Under the pieces are notes generated by a model. It had not been told where the DNA came from. It made no database searches and was given only the letters and a program-made list of their open reading frames with translations. Positions 54,713 to 63,838 of a stretch of 64,000 bases of DNA are shown piece after piece. Numbering within the stretch: the first letter of the stretch is position 1; every line of letters begins with the position of its first letter. The position numbers and the translations under genes were made by a program. Source of the DNA: Catalinimonas niigatensis (GTDB lineage: Bacteria > Bacteroidota > Bacteroidia > Cytophagales > Cyclobacteriaceae); contig NZ_CP119422.1 of the NCBI RefSeq assembly GCF_030506285.1, forward strand, positions 62,001 to 126,000, written 5' to 3'.

Positions 54713-56035
54713 ATGAGAAAACTGGAACAGTACCTTTTCCAATCGGTTGACAATACTTTCCTGGTAATTTTCAGGGCGGCTTTCGGTTTTCTAATCACCG
54801 CTGAGGCCTGGGGGGCCATCATGACCGGATGGGTACGCAGGGCATTTATTGAGCCCGTGATGACATTCCCTTTCATAGATTTTTCCTGGCTTCAGCCCCT
54901 GCCGGGCAATGGCATGTACTTTTATTTTTTTGTCATGGGTTGTTTCGGAATCCTGGTGATGCTTGGATACCAGTATCGCTTGGCTATTGTCATCTATACG
55001 CTGCTTTGGACGGCGGTATACCTGATGCAAAAAACCAACTATAACAATCATTACTATCTGCTGGTACTACTAAGCTTCATTATGTGTTTTGTTCCGGCAC
55101 ATCGGGCTTTTTCTTTGGACGCAAAATTCAAACCTGCTTTATATTCTTTGACCTGTCCTAATTGGTGCAGAGTGATATTTATCGTACAGATAGGCATTGT
55201 CTATACTTATGCAGGGATTGCGAAGCTGAATATGGACTGACTGCAGGCAGAATCAGTGCAGGCAATTCTTGTTTCTAAGTCAGATTACTGGCTGCTGGGA
55301 GATATATTGCAGGAGCGTTGGGTACATTGGTTTATTGCCATTGGAGGAGTTTTGTTTGACTTGCTCATTACGCCAATGCTACTATGGAAGCGTACACGTA
55401 TCTGGGCATTTGGGATAGCTATATTTTTTCATCTGTTCAATTCCGTTATCTTTCAGGTAGGTATATTTCCCTTCATGGGTATCGCTTTATGCATCTTCTT
55501 TTTTCCACCTGAAGCTATTCATACAGTATTTATACCCAAAAGGCCAGCGATCCATCAAAGTAATATCTATCCCATACACAAACCCCTGGTATGGGGGCTT
55601 ATCGTTTGGGTGTTGGTTCAGGCAGGGGTACCTTCTCGCCATTGGCTTTACGACAGCCATGTGCAGTGGACTGAAGAAGGACACAGGCTATCCTGGCGCA
55701 TGATGCTGAGAAGTAAAAGTGGCTATGTAAATTTCAAAGTATTTGATCCTGAGTCTGGTAAAACAGAATTTGTGGACAAATCAAAATACCTCACGTCTAA
55801 ACAACAACGTATGATAGCCTCCAGGCCCGATATGTGCTGGCAATTTGTGCAAAAGCTTAAGGAAGAATACGCAGAACAAGGCAAGCCCAATGTTGAAATT
55901 TATGCGATTGGAAAAGTTGGGATCAATGGAAGAACGGAGCAAGCGCTATTTGATCCAGAAAGAAATTTAGCCGAGGTAGCATGGCATCCATTTCGCAAGT
56001 CAGATTGGCTACTGCCTTTGGATGTGACAGAATAA
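54713..56035 (+). pseudogene. HTTM / vitamin K-dependent gamma-carboxylase-like membrane protein interrupted by in-frame TGA
   Basis: Two parts in one frame, 175 codons (to 55240) and then to 56035, form a single HTTM protein of about 440 residues. The N-terminal half has four or more membrane helices and TNYNNHYYLLVLLSFIMC, FVPAHRAFSLDA and IGIVYTYAGIAKLNMD. The TGA (55238-55240) stands where the family usually has a Trp directly after the Asp. The second half continues with LGDILQERWVHWF, GGVLFDLLITPMLLW, IFFHLFNSVIFQVG and the carboxylase-like GHRLSWRMMLRSKSGYVNF and FVQKLKEEYAE. A single TGG to TGA change would explain it. Internal reinitiation is possible but unlikely to give function. 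Mutation or sequencing error cannot be separated here. Confidence 0.85.
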
Positions 56036-56067
56036 TTTCATTATTACACAAAACTACGCTTTGGATA

Positions 56068-56535
56068 CTAAAGGCAATTGGTCTTCCGACGCGTATCAGC
56101 GATTTCCATAATTTTCCATCCATCCTGGCTTTTATATAATTGCATAGCATTGACTCCGCAGTGGCTGAAATTCTTGCCTAAGTAAAATTGATATGGAGTC
56201 CAGGCGCTTGCAAGCCTGTCATCAATTTTGATGTCATAAGCAGTAATCTTTTCATCCCAGATTTCATCATGGGGAATGCCGACAGCCTGGATAAACTTTT
56301 CTAAAGATACTTCCTGAAGACTGACAATACCATCTTTCTCAATAATAGTAAGCAAACGGGCCTGGGGAGCCATCGCTGCTCTTACCATAGTGGAATCTCC
56401 TTGTCTCATACCCTCAAAAAGCTGCTCAATAGTTTTGATTACTTCTTCCTTCTCTGATTGTCCATAGGAAGCCAGACTGAGAAAAAGTGGAAGTGAATAA
56501 ATAATTATGCGTAATAAATTTTTCTTGTACCTCAT
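56068..56535 (-). CDS. NTF2-like fold (DUF4440-type) exported protein
   Basis: A 155-residue protein with a signal peptide ending near LASYGQ (about residue 25). The rest resembles SnoaL/DUF4440-type domains: VIKTIEQLFEGMRQGDSTMV, MAPQARLLTIIEKDG, DIKIDDRLASAWTPYQFYLG, and a final NAMQLYKSQDGWKIMEIADT. These domains bind small molecules or act as simple enzymes; no catalytic residues can be assigned. It ends convergently 32 bases after the HTTM gene. Confidence 0.85.
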   Translation of the reverse strand: MRYKKNLLRIIIYSLPLFLSLASYGQSEKEEVIKTIEQLFEGMRQGDSTMVRAAMAPQARLLTIIEKDGIVSLQEVSLEKFIQAVGIPHDEIWDEKITAYDIKIDDRLASAWTPYQFYLGKNFSHCGVNAMQLYKSQDGWKIMEIADTRRKTNCL

Positions 56536-56575
56536 AATAATTGTAGTTTCGCCCTGAATTATGAAATACTAATTA

Positions 56576-57157
56576 ATGAAAAGTATCGCAGTATTTTGTG
56601 CTTCCAGAACAGGAAATGATTCAGTTTATCAGAAAACAGCTGCCAAAGTAGGTAGTATGCTCGCTGAGAAAGGCATACGGATTATTTATGGAGGCGGAAA
56701 AGTGGGTTTAATGGGTGCAGTGGCTGATGCTGCGTTAGCGGCAGGTGGGGAGGTAATAGGGGTAATACCCTATTTTTTGGATGACAAAGAAGTTGCCCAC
56801 AAAGGCCTGACCGAACTTATCATGGTGGAATCCATGCATGAGCGAAAAATGAAAATGTCTGAACTTTCAGAAGCGGTGCTTACTTTGCCAGGTGGTTTTG
56901 GTACTTTGGAAGAGTTGACGGAGATGCTGACCTGGTCTCAACTGGACTTACATCGCAAGCCTATTGGAATCTTAAACACTCATGGTTATTACAATTTGAT
57001 GGAAAAGCTGTTTGACCAAATGCTGAAAGAAGGATTTTTAGCAAAAGAAACCAGAAAAATCGCTATTTTTGATCATGATCCTGAGCATTTGTTTAATAAA
57101 ATGTGCAGCTTTGTGCCAGAACACTTATCCCAGTGGGTGGATAAAGATAAAACATAA
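56576..57157 (+). CDS. LOG family protein (TIGR00730)
   Basis: A 193-residue Rossmann-like enzyme of the lysine-decarboxylase-like/LOG group, usually a nucleoside 5'-monophosphate phosphoribohydrolase that frees bases from cytokinin or other nucleotides. Motifs are IYGGGKVGLMGAVADAAL, the MHERKMKMSELSEAV segment and the signature PGGFGTLEELTEMLTW. GILNTHGYYNLMEKLFDQM follows. Length and motifs match the family. A hairpin terminator follows at once. Confidence 0.95.
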   Translation: MKSIAVFCASRTGNDSVYQKTAAKVGSMLAEKGIRIIYGGGKVGLMGAVADAALAAGGEVIGVIPYFLDDKEVAHKGLTELIMVESMHERKMKMSELSEAVLTLPGGFGTLEELTEMLTWSQLDLHRKPIGILNTHGYYNLMEKLFDQMLKEGFLAKETRKIAIFDHDPEHLFNKMCSFVPEHLSQWVDKDKT

Positions 57158-57159
57158 AA

Positions 57160-57189
57160 AAAGCTCAAGAACACGTGCTCCTGAGCTTT
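57160..57189. terminator. Bidirectional terminator between convergent genes
   Basis: AAAGCTCA (57160-57167) and TGAGCTTT (57182-57189) form the stem. On the minus strand it is followed by a run of seven T residues; on the plus strand the tail is weaker. It serves the gene at 57212 and probably also the LOG gene. Confidence 0.75.
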
Positions 57190-57211
57190 CTGCTAAACTA
57201 ACCAAACCAAA

Positions 57212-57961
57212 CTATACCGTTTGAGATGTAACATCTCTATCTTTGATGACCTTTTTGAGGCGTGCTATCGCTTGGGTGGCACGGACTTCATTAAGGTCAT
57301 TGATATTTTCAATCATTTTGTTTTTCTCATCCTTTGTAATGACCTTGTTATTTAATAACAACAAAATCTCTGTTTTCTGTTTCACTGAAGCCAATTTTTC
57401 TGAAATAATCTCTTGCTTTGACTTTTCAAGGCTCAATGGAGCACGATCAGCACGTTTTTCCTTTTCTATGGGAGCAGCCTCATCTTTACTCATGTAGTCC
57501 ATCTCTTCGGCCGGAGTAGGTTCATATCCGGCAGCCCTGATGATCCAGGCAAGAATATTCCTATAAGCTTTTCCGATGGCCCTGGTCTGAGCCATAGAGG
57601 CTATAGCAAACTCCTGATAGTTTCTTTTGCCGTTTTCAAGATTACTACAAATCGCAAAGCCTGATCCTACGGTTTGCTGTGACTTTAGGTCAAACAATTT
57701 TACCAACGCCTGATATTTAATTTCCTTTTCTCCGGTGCTATAATTAGTTAGAGCTTCAATTACTGGTACAATGCCTAATCGGGCACCTGCGTACTGCCAA
57801 CCTTCTACATTTACGTATGCTTTACCTTGTATATTATGAAACAGCTTATTTTCTTTAATAAAGCGAGCCAAGTCCTGTGCTAAATGCAAGGTTTCGTAAG
57901 AGTTGGCGATATCATAATTCTCTATTACTTTCTTCTCAATATTCTTTGTTTGTGGACTCAT
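57212..57961 (-). CDS. Phage-type conserved protein of unknown function
   Basis: A 249-residue cytoplasmic protein. The central part IQGKAYVNVEGWQYAGARLG, SGFAICSNLENGKRNYQEFA, ASMAQTRAIGKAYRNILAWI and AAGYEPTPAEEMDYM matches a conserved family seen in many phage and some chromosomal genomes, where it often sits near recombination or nuclease genes. The C-terminal quarter (about 175-245) is Lys/Glu-rich and probably helical with KTEILLLLNNKVITKDEKNK. No neighbouring phage genes are present, so it may be a domesticated remnant or a chromosomal member. Activity is unknown. Confidence 0.75.
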   Translation of the reverse strand: MSPQTKNIEKKVIENYDIANSYETLHLAQDLARFIKENKLFHNIQGKAYVNVEGWQYAGARLGIVPVIEALTNYSTGEKEIKYQALVKLFDLKSQQTVGSGFAICSNLENGKRNYQEFAIASMAQTRAIGKAYRNILAWIIRAAGYEPTPAEEMDYMSKDEAAPIEKEKRADRAPLSLEKSKQEIISEKLASVKQKTEILLLLNNKVITKDEKNKMIENINDLNEVRATQAIARLKKVIKDRDVTSQTV

Positions 57962-58356
57962 TTTTGTTTTTTTATGTCGTATACATAAAACGAAAACGAG
58001 TTCAAATTAGTGCCGAATACTTAAAAAAAGTATATTCTTAAAAAACTGAATTTCAAGGGTTTATGGTATTAATGATAGTAAGCCTGTAAAAGTTCCTCTA
58101 CAAGCCAGAGCAAAGCTTACCTTTTTATAGAAGCATATTATTCATTGGGGAAAAATTTTTATGGAAAGCTCACCTTCTGGAATTGCTTATAAAATTTATA
58201 TGATCAATATGTTGATGGTGGCTGAAGTCAGAGAAAATCAGTTATTGCTATAAATTTAATTTGAATGGGCACTTTTACTTCAGGAAATTAGTTAAATTGA
58301 ACAATCATACCCTATATTAGGCATTAATTGAAAAAACTATTTTAAACGCTATAGCT
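57962..58356. other. Intergenic region without recognised gene
   Basis: AT-rich spacer between the divergent phage-type gene and tatA. No open frame with protein-like features, no repeat array and no clear TAnnTTTG element was found; both promoters presumably lie here. Confidence 0.5.
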
Positions 58357-58560
58357 ATGTTACAATCTCTTTTATTCATCGGTGGTTTGGGAGGATGGGA
58401 AATTATGGTCATTCTTCTGGTAGTACTTGTCTTTTTTGGTGCCAACAAGATTCCTGAAATTGCAAGGGGAATGGGTAAGGGTATTCGCGAGTTCAAAGAC
58501 GCAACCAAAGAAATTAAAAATGAAATTGAGAGTGGAGTGAAACTGGAAGATAAGAAATAA
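58357..58560 (+). CDS. tatA: Sec-independent translocase subunit TatA/E
   Basis: A 67-residue protein: short N-terminal periplasmic part, one membrane helix (about 13-29, WEIMVILLVVLVFFG), the hinge and amphipathic helix NKIPEIARGMGKGIREFKDA, and a charged tail. This is the standard TatA/E layout. It supports export of folded Tat substrates such as the RR-signal oxidoreductase at 50403-51734. A strong terminator follows, so it is a single-gene unit. Confidence 0.96.
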   Translation: MLQSLLFIGGLGGWEIMVILLVVLVFFGANKIPEIARGMGKGIREFKDATKEIKNEIESGVKLEDKK

Positions 58561-58582
58561 CATTTTTCAAACTCAACAATTC

Positions 58583-58611
58583 AAAAGCTGCCTGATGGCA
58601 GCTTTTTTTTT
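58583..58611 (+). terminator. Rho-independent terminator after tatA
   Basis: AAAAGCTGCC (58583-58592) and GGCAGCTTTT (58597-58606) form a 10-bp stem with a TGAT loop and a continuing T-run. Confidence 0.9.
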
Positions 58612-58830
58612 GCCTTAAATATACATTCTTGTGCTCCTGTTATCTTACTTATCACTGATAAATCTTAATCTTAGCAAGGTATCTGACTAAAAATATTTGA
58701 TCCAGTGCTGCTGATAATGTGTAGCGTTATTTCCCCATTCTAGCCTTATATTTTGAGAATAAACCTATGAGAGATATTGCAAAAGGTGAAAATGAAGCAT
58801 TGCATTGATTTTGAAGTACTATAACAAATC

Positions 58831-60297
58831 ATGCAACTAACCTTTAAAGATAAGATGAGAACACACACTTTATTCACTCCTGTATTTATCGTATTGGTAT
58901 TTATTTTCAGCAGTTGTTCTACCAATCCGGTGACCGGAAAAAAAGAGTTTATGCTGCTTTCTAAAAGCCAGGAAATTGAGATGGGTAAACAGTCCGATCC
59001 TGAGATAGTAAATTTTTTTGGACTTTATGACGACAAAAACCTTCAAAACTTTATTCAAGATCGGGGTAAAAAAATGGTAGCTGTTTCTCATCGTGAAGAT
59101 TTAAAATACGAATTTAAAATCGTTGACTCTCCGGTAATCAATGCTTTTGCTGTTCCGGGCGGTTATGTGTATTTCACCAGAGGGATCATGGCGCATTTTA
59201 ATAATGAAGCTGAATTTGCGGGGGTACTTGGTCATGAGATTGGCCACATCACGGCAAGACATTCGGCTAAGCAATACAGCAGTTCCATGCTTGCCCAGGT
59301 AGGGTTGGTAGCTGGAATGGTAATTTCACCGGAATTTGCACAGTTCGCAGATATTGCACAGCAAGGCATTGGGCTTTTGTTCTTACAGTTTAGTAGAAAT
59401 CATGAAAAGGAATCTGACAAACTTGGTGTAGAGTATTCAACCAAAATCGGTTATGATGCGGAGGAAATGGCTGGTTTTTTTCAAACGCTGCACAGGATTG
59501 GTCAGGTCTCTGGAGGAGGGGCAACCCCTACGTTTCTCTCAACCCATCCTGACCCTCAGGATCGTGAACAGAGAGTACAGAAATTGGCCACAGATTGGAA
59601 AAAGAAGCTGAACCAAGATAACTTAAAGACTGAACGCGACAGTTATCTCCAGATGATTGACGGGATGGTCTACGGAGAAGATCCCAAACAAGGTTTTGTG
59701 GAAAACAACGCTTTTTATCATCCGGTACTGAAATTTAAGTTTCCTATACCCAAGCAATGGACAGTACAGAATACACCTCAGCAGGTACAGATGGCCGAAA
59801 GAGATGGTAATGCATTGATGGTCATGAGTCTGGCCAAGGGAAACTCATTAGAGGAAACTGGTCGTGCCATTCTTGAGCAGAATCAACTGGAACTGGTGGA
59901 ATCTAAAGAGCTTAATGTGAATGGTTTATCTGCTCTGGTGGTGATCGCTGATCAAAAACAGGAACAAGGTACAATCAGGACATTAACATATCTCATTCAA
60001 TATGATGGGAATATCTACAACATGATGGGAATCAGTAGATTAGAAGATTTCAACAATTACAGTGATGCATTTGTCAGTAGTATGGGTAATTTCAGTGAAC
60101 TGAAAGACCCAAACAAATTAAATGTAAAACCTGACAGGATTATTATCAAAAAAATTCCATCCTCAGGTACGCTTGCCCAGGCTTTTAGTGCATTGAATGT
60201 GCCTAAAAACCGTGCGGAAGAGTTGGCAATCTTAAATGGGATGAACCTAAATGATAAGGTTGAAAAAGATATGTTGATCAAAACGATCGGAAAATAA
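58831..60297 (+). CDS. M48 family metalloprotease lipoprotein
   Basis: A 488-residue protein with a lipoprotein signal (VFIFSSC) followed by STNPVTGKKEFMLLSKSQE, the usual M48 loosely-conserved N-terminus. The zinc motif is GVLGHEIGHITARHS (HEIGH near 135-139) and the third ligand Glu is in NHEKESDKLGVEYS. STHPDPQDREQRVQKLA follows. The C-terminal half adds an extra beta domain and a short RNGxL-like tail (RAEELAILNGMNLNDKVEKD) that suggests envelope binding. M48 lipoproteins handle outer membrane or periplasmic quality control. An internal start, MRTHTLF, is a good alternative and would give a cleaner signal. Confidence 0.94.
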   Translation: MQLTFKDKMRTHTLFTPVFIVLVFIFSSCSTNPVTGKKEFMLLSKSQEIEMGKQSDPEIVNFFGLYDDKNLQNFIQDRGKKMVAVSHREDLKYEFKIVDSPVINAFAVPGGYVYFTRGIMAHFNNEAEFAGVLGHEIGHITARHSAKQYSSSMLAQVGLVAGMVISPEFAQFADIAQQGIGLLFLQFSRNHEKESDKLGVEYSTKIGYDAEEMAGFFQTLHRIGQVSGGGATPTFLSTHPDPQDREQRVQKLATDWKKKLNQDNLKTERDSYLQMIDGMVYGEDPKQGFVENNAFYHPVLKFKFPIPKQWTVQNTPQQVQMAERDGNALMVMSLAKGNSLEETGRAILEQNQLELVESKELNVNGLSALVVIADQKQEQGTIRTLTYLIQYDGNIYNMMGISRLEDFNNYSDAFVSSMGNFSELKDPNKLNVKPDRIIIKKIPSSGTLAQAFSALNVPKNRAEELAILNGMNLNDKVEKDMLIKTIGK

Positions 60298-60302
60298 AAA
60301 AA

Positions 60303-60327
60303 GGCAGGGAGTCTTCACTCCCTTTTC
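60303..60327. terminator. Terminator between convergent genes
   Basis: AGGGAG (60306-60311) and CTCCCT (60318-60323) form a 6-bp stem with a TCTTCA loop; A-rich sequence lies before and T-rich after. It sits between the M48 and transglutaminase stops. Confidence 0.55.
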
Positions 60328-60329
60328 TA

Positions 60330-61181
60330 CTACTGTTCCACAACCTGTACCGAATGATCCGTACAGTTAATACCGCTGGGCTTGATGTGGCCTCTTAATG
60401 GGCTACAATCCTCATAATCCTGTCCGTCGGCTACTTTTATATAATGATAGTCTGCCCAAAGATTGTTGGTAGGGTCTAGGCCTATCCATCCATATTTAGG
60501 AATGGAAACTTCTACCCAGGCATGCATTTGCGCAGAACCTACAAACTTTTTCCCCTGATTGAGATAGCCGGAAACATAACGTGCCGGAATATGCTGGCTG
60601 CGTAAGATCCCCAGCATCAGGTGGCTGTAATCCTGACATACTCCGCAGGGTTTGCTCCACACCTCTCCGGCAGTGGTACGTACAGTTGTTGAATTAGGCG
60701 TGTATTTGATATATTGATAAATCGCCTGGTTGAGTTGCTTCACGTAATCCAGGAGATACATGTGTTGTTGATAAAGCATATTTTCGGGAATCCACTGCTG
60801 CGCATATTCTGTCAGGCGAGTCTGTTTTATATACAGGTAATGATCCACCAGGAATGCTTCAGAATTCAATATTTGCTGCTCATCTACAAGACTGAATTGT
60901 TCATTTCTAATCGGAATATATCCTTCGCTGTCTTTTTGAACTTTACAGTCATATTTAAAAGCAAATTCATTAAAAGGTCCGGCTATTCTGAAACAAATGC
61001 TCTCGTAGCCAAATACGTTTTTACTACGGAAGGGATCACCATCATTAGAATTGCTGCTTTTTTCCCAGGTTACCTGCTGGTTTTCATTATCACATGGCCT
61101 AACCAGGAATTCAAAGAAAGCCTCGTGTACATCATGGTCGTACTCATTCTGGGCTTCATATCCAATGTGAAAATTCATCAT
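60330..61181 (-). CDS. Transglutaminase-like protein
   Basis: A 283-residue protein with an N-terminal bacterial transglutaminase-like domain (about 1-110) and a transglutaminase core. The Cys-His-Asp triad is in GVCQDYSHLML (Cys182), SAQMHAWVEV (His220) and GWIGLDPTNN (Asp236). It is the last gene of the operon with the ATP-grasp and alpha-E proteins, a set known to occur together in many bacteria and predicted to make or process a peptide. Here the enzyme may act as peptidase or crosslinker on that product. No signal peptide is present. Confidence 0.94.
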   Translation of the reverse strand: MMNFHIGYEAQNEYDHDVHEAFFEFLVRPCDNENQQVTWEKSSNSNDGDPFRSKNVFGYESICFRIAGPFNEFAFKYDCKVQKDSEGYIPIRNEQFSLVDEQQILNSEAFLVDHYLYIKQTRLTEYAQQWIPENMLYQQHMYLLDYVKQLNQAIYQYIKYTPNSTTVRTTAGEVWSKPCGVCQDYSHLMLGILRSQHIPARYVSGYLNQGKKFVGSAQMHAWVEVSIPKYGWIGLDPTNNLWADYHYIKVADGQDYEDCSPLRGHIKPSGINCTDHSVQVVEQ

Positions 61182-62129
61182 CTAGTACTGTAAATATTGT
61201 CGCTCCAAAGCCCTACCAATGTCAAGAAGTTGTTCTTCAAGCTGATATAAAAATTCTTCTTTTTCAAGTATATCTTCTACAGTTAAGTAATTCATATAGG
61301 CAATAAGTTTACCGGTGGTGAATTCTACGGAATCAGGGGTAATGGGTTTGTGATCACTGATAATTTTTAAGTTTTGCTGCAATTCTTTCAGATTAAACAG
61401 AACCGATTTCGGAAATTTTTTATTTAAAATTAAAAATTCAATCCCTCTTTCTCTGTTGGGTGATTCATGGTAATAATTTCTACTCATGTCAAATCCACCG
61501 GCACTGCGTAACAGAGAAGCCCAATGATAACCGGTAATCGCCGGGCTAAGTTTATCAGTGCTCATTTTATCAATATCTTCCAGTTTAGTAATCAGGATTT
61601 TACAGATTTGCAAAGCACGTTCAAGATTGATGCCTGTTCTGATCATGGACCATGACTGATTTCTGAGTATTGTATTATCAGCTACACCTTTGATAATATT
61701 CACATAGTTAAGTACATGTTTACAGAAATCATAAGGTCCTTTTTTGATGATAATTTCTTCATTAAATTCACTGGTAGAGTGATAAAAACGATTGACAGTT
61801 TCCCAAACCTCAGTAGAAAGGTTATCACGAATGCCCCGGGCATTTTCCCTGGCCAGGGATAGATAATTCTTGATAGAAAAAAGATATTGTTCATCTACTG
61901 TAAGAAACAGGATCACTTTTTCATCATCAATCTGTTCATGCGTTTTGAAATAAGCTTCCGTAGCACCCGCCATAGAAAGCATAGACTCTAAGGCAAGTTG
62001 TTTATTGAGGGCACGGGGGGCATCCGCAGAAGATAAAAATTGTGCATTGAGGTATCTGGCAAGGTGTTCAAGTCTTTCTATGTATCTTCCTGTCCAGAAA
62101 AGGCTATTGGCGGTTCTTGATAACATCAT
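61182..62129 (-). CDS. Alpha-E domain protein
   Basis: An all-helical alpha-E protein of about 315 residues. MLSRTANSLFWTGRYIERLE marks its start and is strongly conserved in the family; a start at 62189 would overlap the preceding gene by 56 bases and adds an unrelated stretch, so the ATG near 62129 is preferred. Later markers are REHARGIRD-like ARENARGIRDNLSTEVWE and ALQICKILITKLE. Its first Met follows the ATP-grasp stop by only 4 bases, and the transglutaminase begins immediately after. The function of alpha-E proteins is unknown; context implies a role with the ATP-grasp ligase. Confidence 0.93.
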   Translation of the reverse strand: MMLSRTANSLFWTGRYIERLEHLARYLNAQFLSSADAPRALNKQLALESMLSMAGATEAYFKTHEQIDDEKVILFLTVDEQYLFSIKNYLSLARENARGIRDNLSTEVWETVNRFYHSTSEFNEEIIIKKGPYDFCKHVLNYVNIIKGVADNTILRNQSWSMIRTGINLERALQICKILITKLEDIDKMSTDKLSPAITGYHWASLLRSAGGFDMSRNYYHESPNRERGIEFLILNKKFPKSVLFNLKELQQNLKIISDHKPITPDSVEFTTGKLIAYMNYLTVEDILEKEEFLYQLEEQLLDIGRALERQYLQY

Positions 62130-62133
62130 AATA

Positions 62134-63606
62134 TTAATCCTGAAAAACCCAGGTGTCTTTTGAGCCACCGCCCTGGGATGAGTTGACAATCAAATTACCT
62201 TTACGTAGGGCCACCCGTGTCAGCCCTCCTTTGCATACGTGCTCTATATTATTTCCGGTCAATGAAAAAGTCCTGAGATCTATATGACGGGGTTCAAATA
62301 AATTGTTCTCTTCTATATAGGTGGAGTGTACCGACAGAGACATGGTAGGTTGGGCAATGTATTTCCTGCGATTGCTCTTGATTACTTCTTTAAAATTGGC
62401 AATTTCTTCTTTGGTGGCGCGATTGCCGATAAAGATACCATATCCACCCGATTCATCTACCGGTTTTACCACCAGCTTATGGATATTTTCCAGTACATAC
62501 TGTAAGTCTTCATCCTTTTCACAGCGGTAGGTATGTACATTGCTCAGGATAGGAGACTCATCCAGATAATATTTGATGATGTCAGGCACATAGGTATATA
62601 CTGCTTTGTCATCAGCTACTCCGGTGCCAATCGCATTGGCCAGACTTACATTTCCTTCTCTATAGGCTGAGATCAGGCCAGGTACACCCAGCATAGAATC
62701 TTTTCGGAAGACTAAAGGGTCCATAAACTCATCGTCCACTCTACGGTAGATTACATCTACTTTCTTAGGACCATAAATGGTCTTCATATAAACAAAGTTA
62801 TTATCTACGAAAAGGTCGCGGCCTTCTACCAGTTGAATACCCATTTGCAAAGCAAGAAATGAGTGTTCATAATAAGCTGAATTGTACATACCCGGGGTAA
62901 GTAACACACATTCAGGGTCGTCTACACCTTGAGGAGCGATACTGCGCATGACTTCCGATAAGATTTCCGGATAATCTACTACCGGATGTACATTACTTTT
63001 GAAAAATAAAGTAGGCACAGTTTTTTTGGTCGCAATGCGGTTAGAGAGCACATAACTCACTCCTGAGGGGCATCTCAGATTATCCTCCAATACATAGTAT
63101 TTTCCGTCGGAATGCTTGATGAGGTCAGTACCGGATACATGTACATAAACCTCTTTGTTGGGGTTAAAATCGTGAACATGTTTGCAGTAATGATTGGATG
63201 AAAAGATCAGCTCTTTGGGTACTACCTTATCTTTCAGGATTTTCTTGTCATTATAAATATCCTGTAAGAACAGGTTTAAAGCACGATTACGTTGTATAAT
63301 CCCTTTTTCAATCAGTTCCCACTCACGATTAGGAATTACCCTGGGAAACAGGTCAAACGGGAAAATTCGTTCTACGCCCTGATCTTTATCAGAATAAACA
63401 TTAAAGGTAATCCCCTGATCAAAAGAAGATCGCTTGGCGTATTCATTTAGGTCTTTAAAATCCTTGATGGATATTTGAGAAAAATAGTTATGTACCCGCT
63501 GATAATGCTTTCGTATTTTTTCGTCTTCATTATACACTTCATCCAGCAGATGGGGTTCAAAAGGATAAGCATCAAAAAGATCTTCCAGACAATTTTCTTG
63601 CTCCAT
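62134..63606 (-). CDS. Circularly permuted ATP-grasp protein
   Basis: A protein of about 490 residues from the MEQENCLEDLFDAYPFE start at 63606; the longer open frame to 63696 lacks a credible N-terminus. Family markers are GITFNVYSD, FPFDLFPRVIPNREWELIEK, VEGRDLFVDNNFVYMKTIYG, LLTPGMYNSAYYEHSFLALQ and the nucleotide-binding KPVDESGGYGIFIG. C-terminal parts include LRTFSLTG and KGGLTRVALRKGNLIVNSSQ. ATP-grasp enzymes join carboxylates to amines, so a peptide or amide bond is formed. It heads the operon with alpha-E and transglutaminase. Substrates are unknown. Confidence 0.93.
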   Translation of the reverse strand: MEQENCLEDLFDAYPFEPHLLDEVYNEDEKIRKHYQRVHNYFSQISIKDFKDLNEYAKRSSFDQGITFNVYSDKDQGVERIFPFDLFPRVIPNREWELIEKGIIQRNRALNLFLQDIYNDKKILKDKVVPKELIFSSNHYCKHVHDFNPNKEVYVHVSGTDLIKHSDGKYYVLEDNLRCPSGVSYVLSNRIATKKTVPTLFFKSNVHPVVDYPEILSEVMRSIAPQGVDDPECVLLTPGMYNSAYYEHSFLALQMGIQLVEGRDLFVDNNFVYMKTIYGPKKVDVIYRRVDDEFMDPLVFRKDSMLGVPGLISAYREGNVSLANAIGTGVADDKAVYTYVPDIIKYYLDESPILSNVHTYRCEKDEDLQYVLENIHKLVVKPVDESGGYGIFIGNRATKEEIANFKEVIKSNRRKYIAQPTMSLSVHSTYIEENNLFEPRHIDLRTFSLTGNNIEHVCKGGLTRVALRKGNLIVNSSQGGGSKDTWVFQD

Positions 63607-63838
63607 AGATTTAAAACGGTTGTGCGTATTTCTAAAAATAGGAAAAAATAACAAAACACAACGATTCTGATGGTAAAGCTTAAAAAATATTGCCAATCAC
63701 TTAACGAGCAATACAAAATTAAATAAAATTAATAGCAAATGATATTTTGATCTGTATCCTGTATATATGAGTTATCAGATCTTACAATTACGGTATCAGA
63801 ATAGATAAGCCTTTCTTTCATCAATTCAAATGGACAGA

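Noticed and set aside
55256-56035. Separate small carboxylase-like gene
   Set aside because: It is in the same frame as 54713-55240 and supplies exactly the missing half of one HTTM protein.
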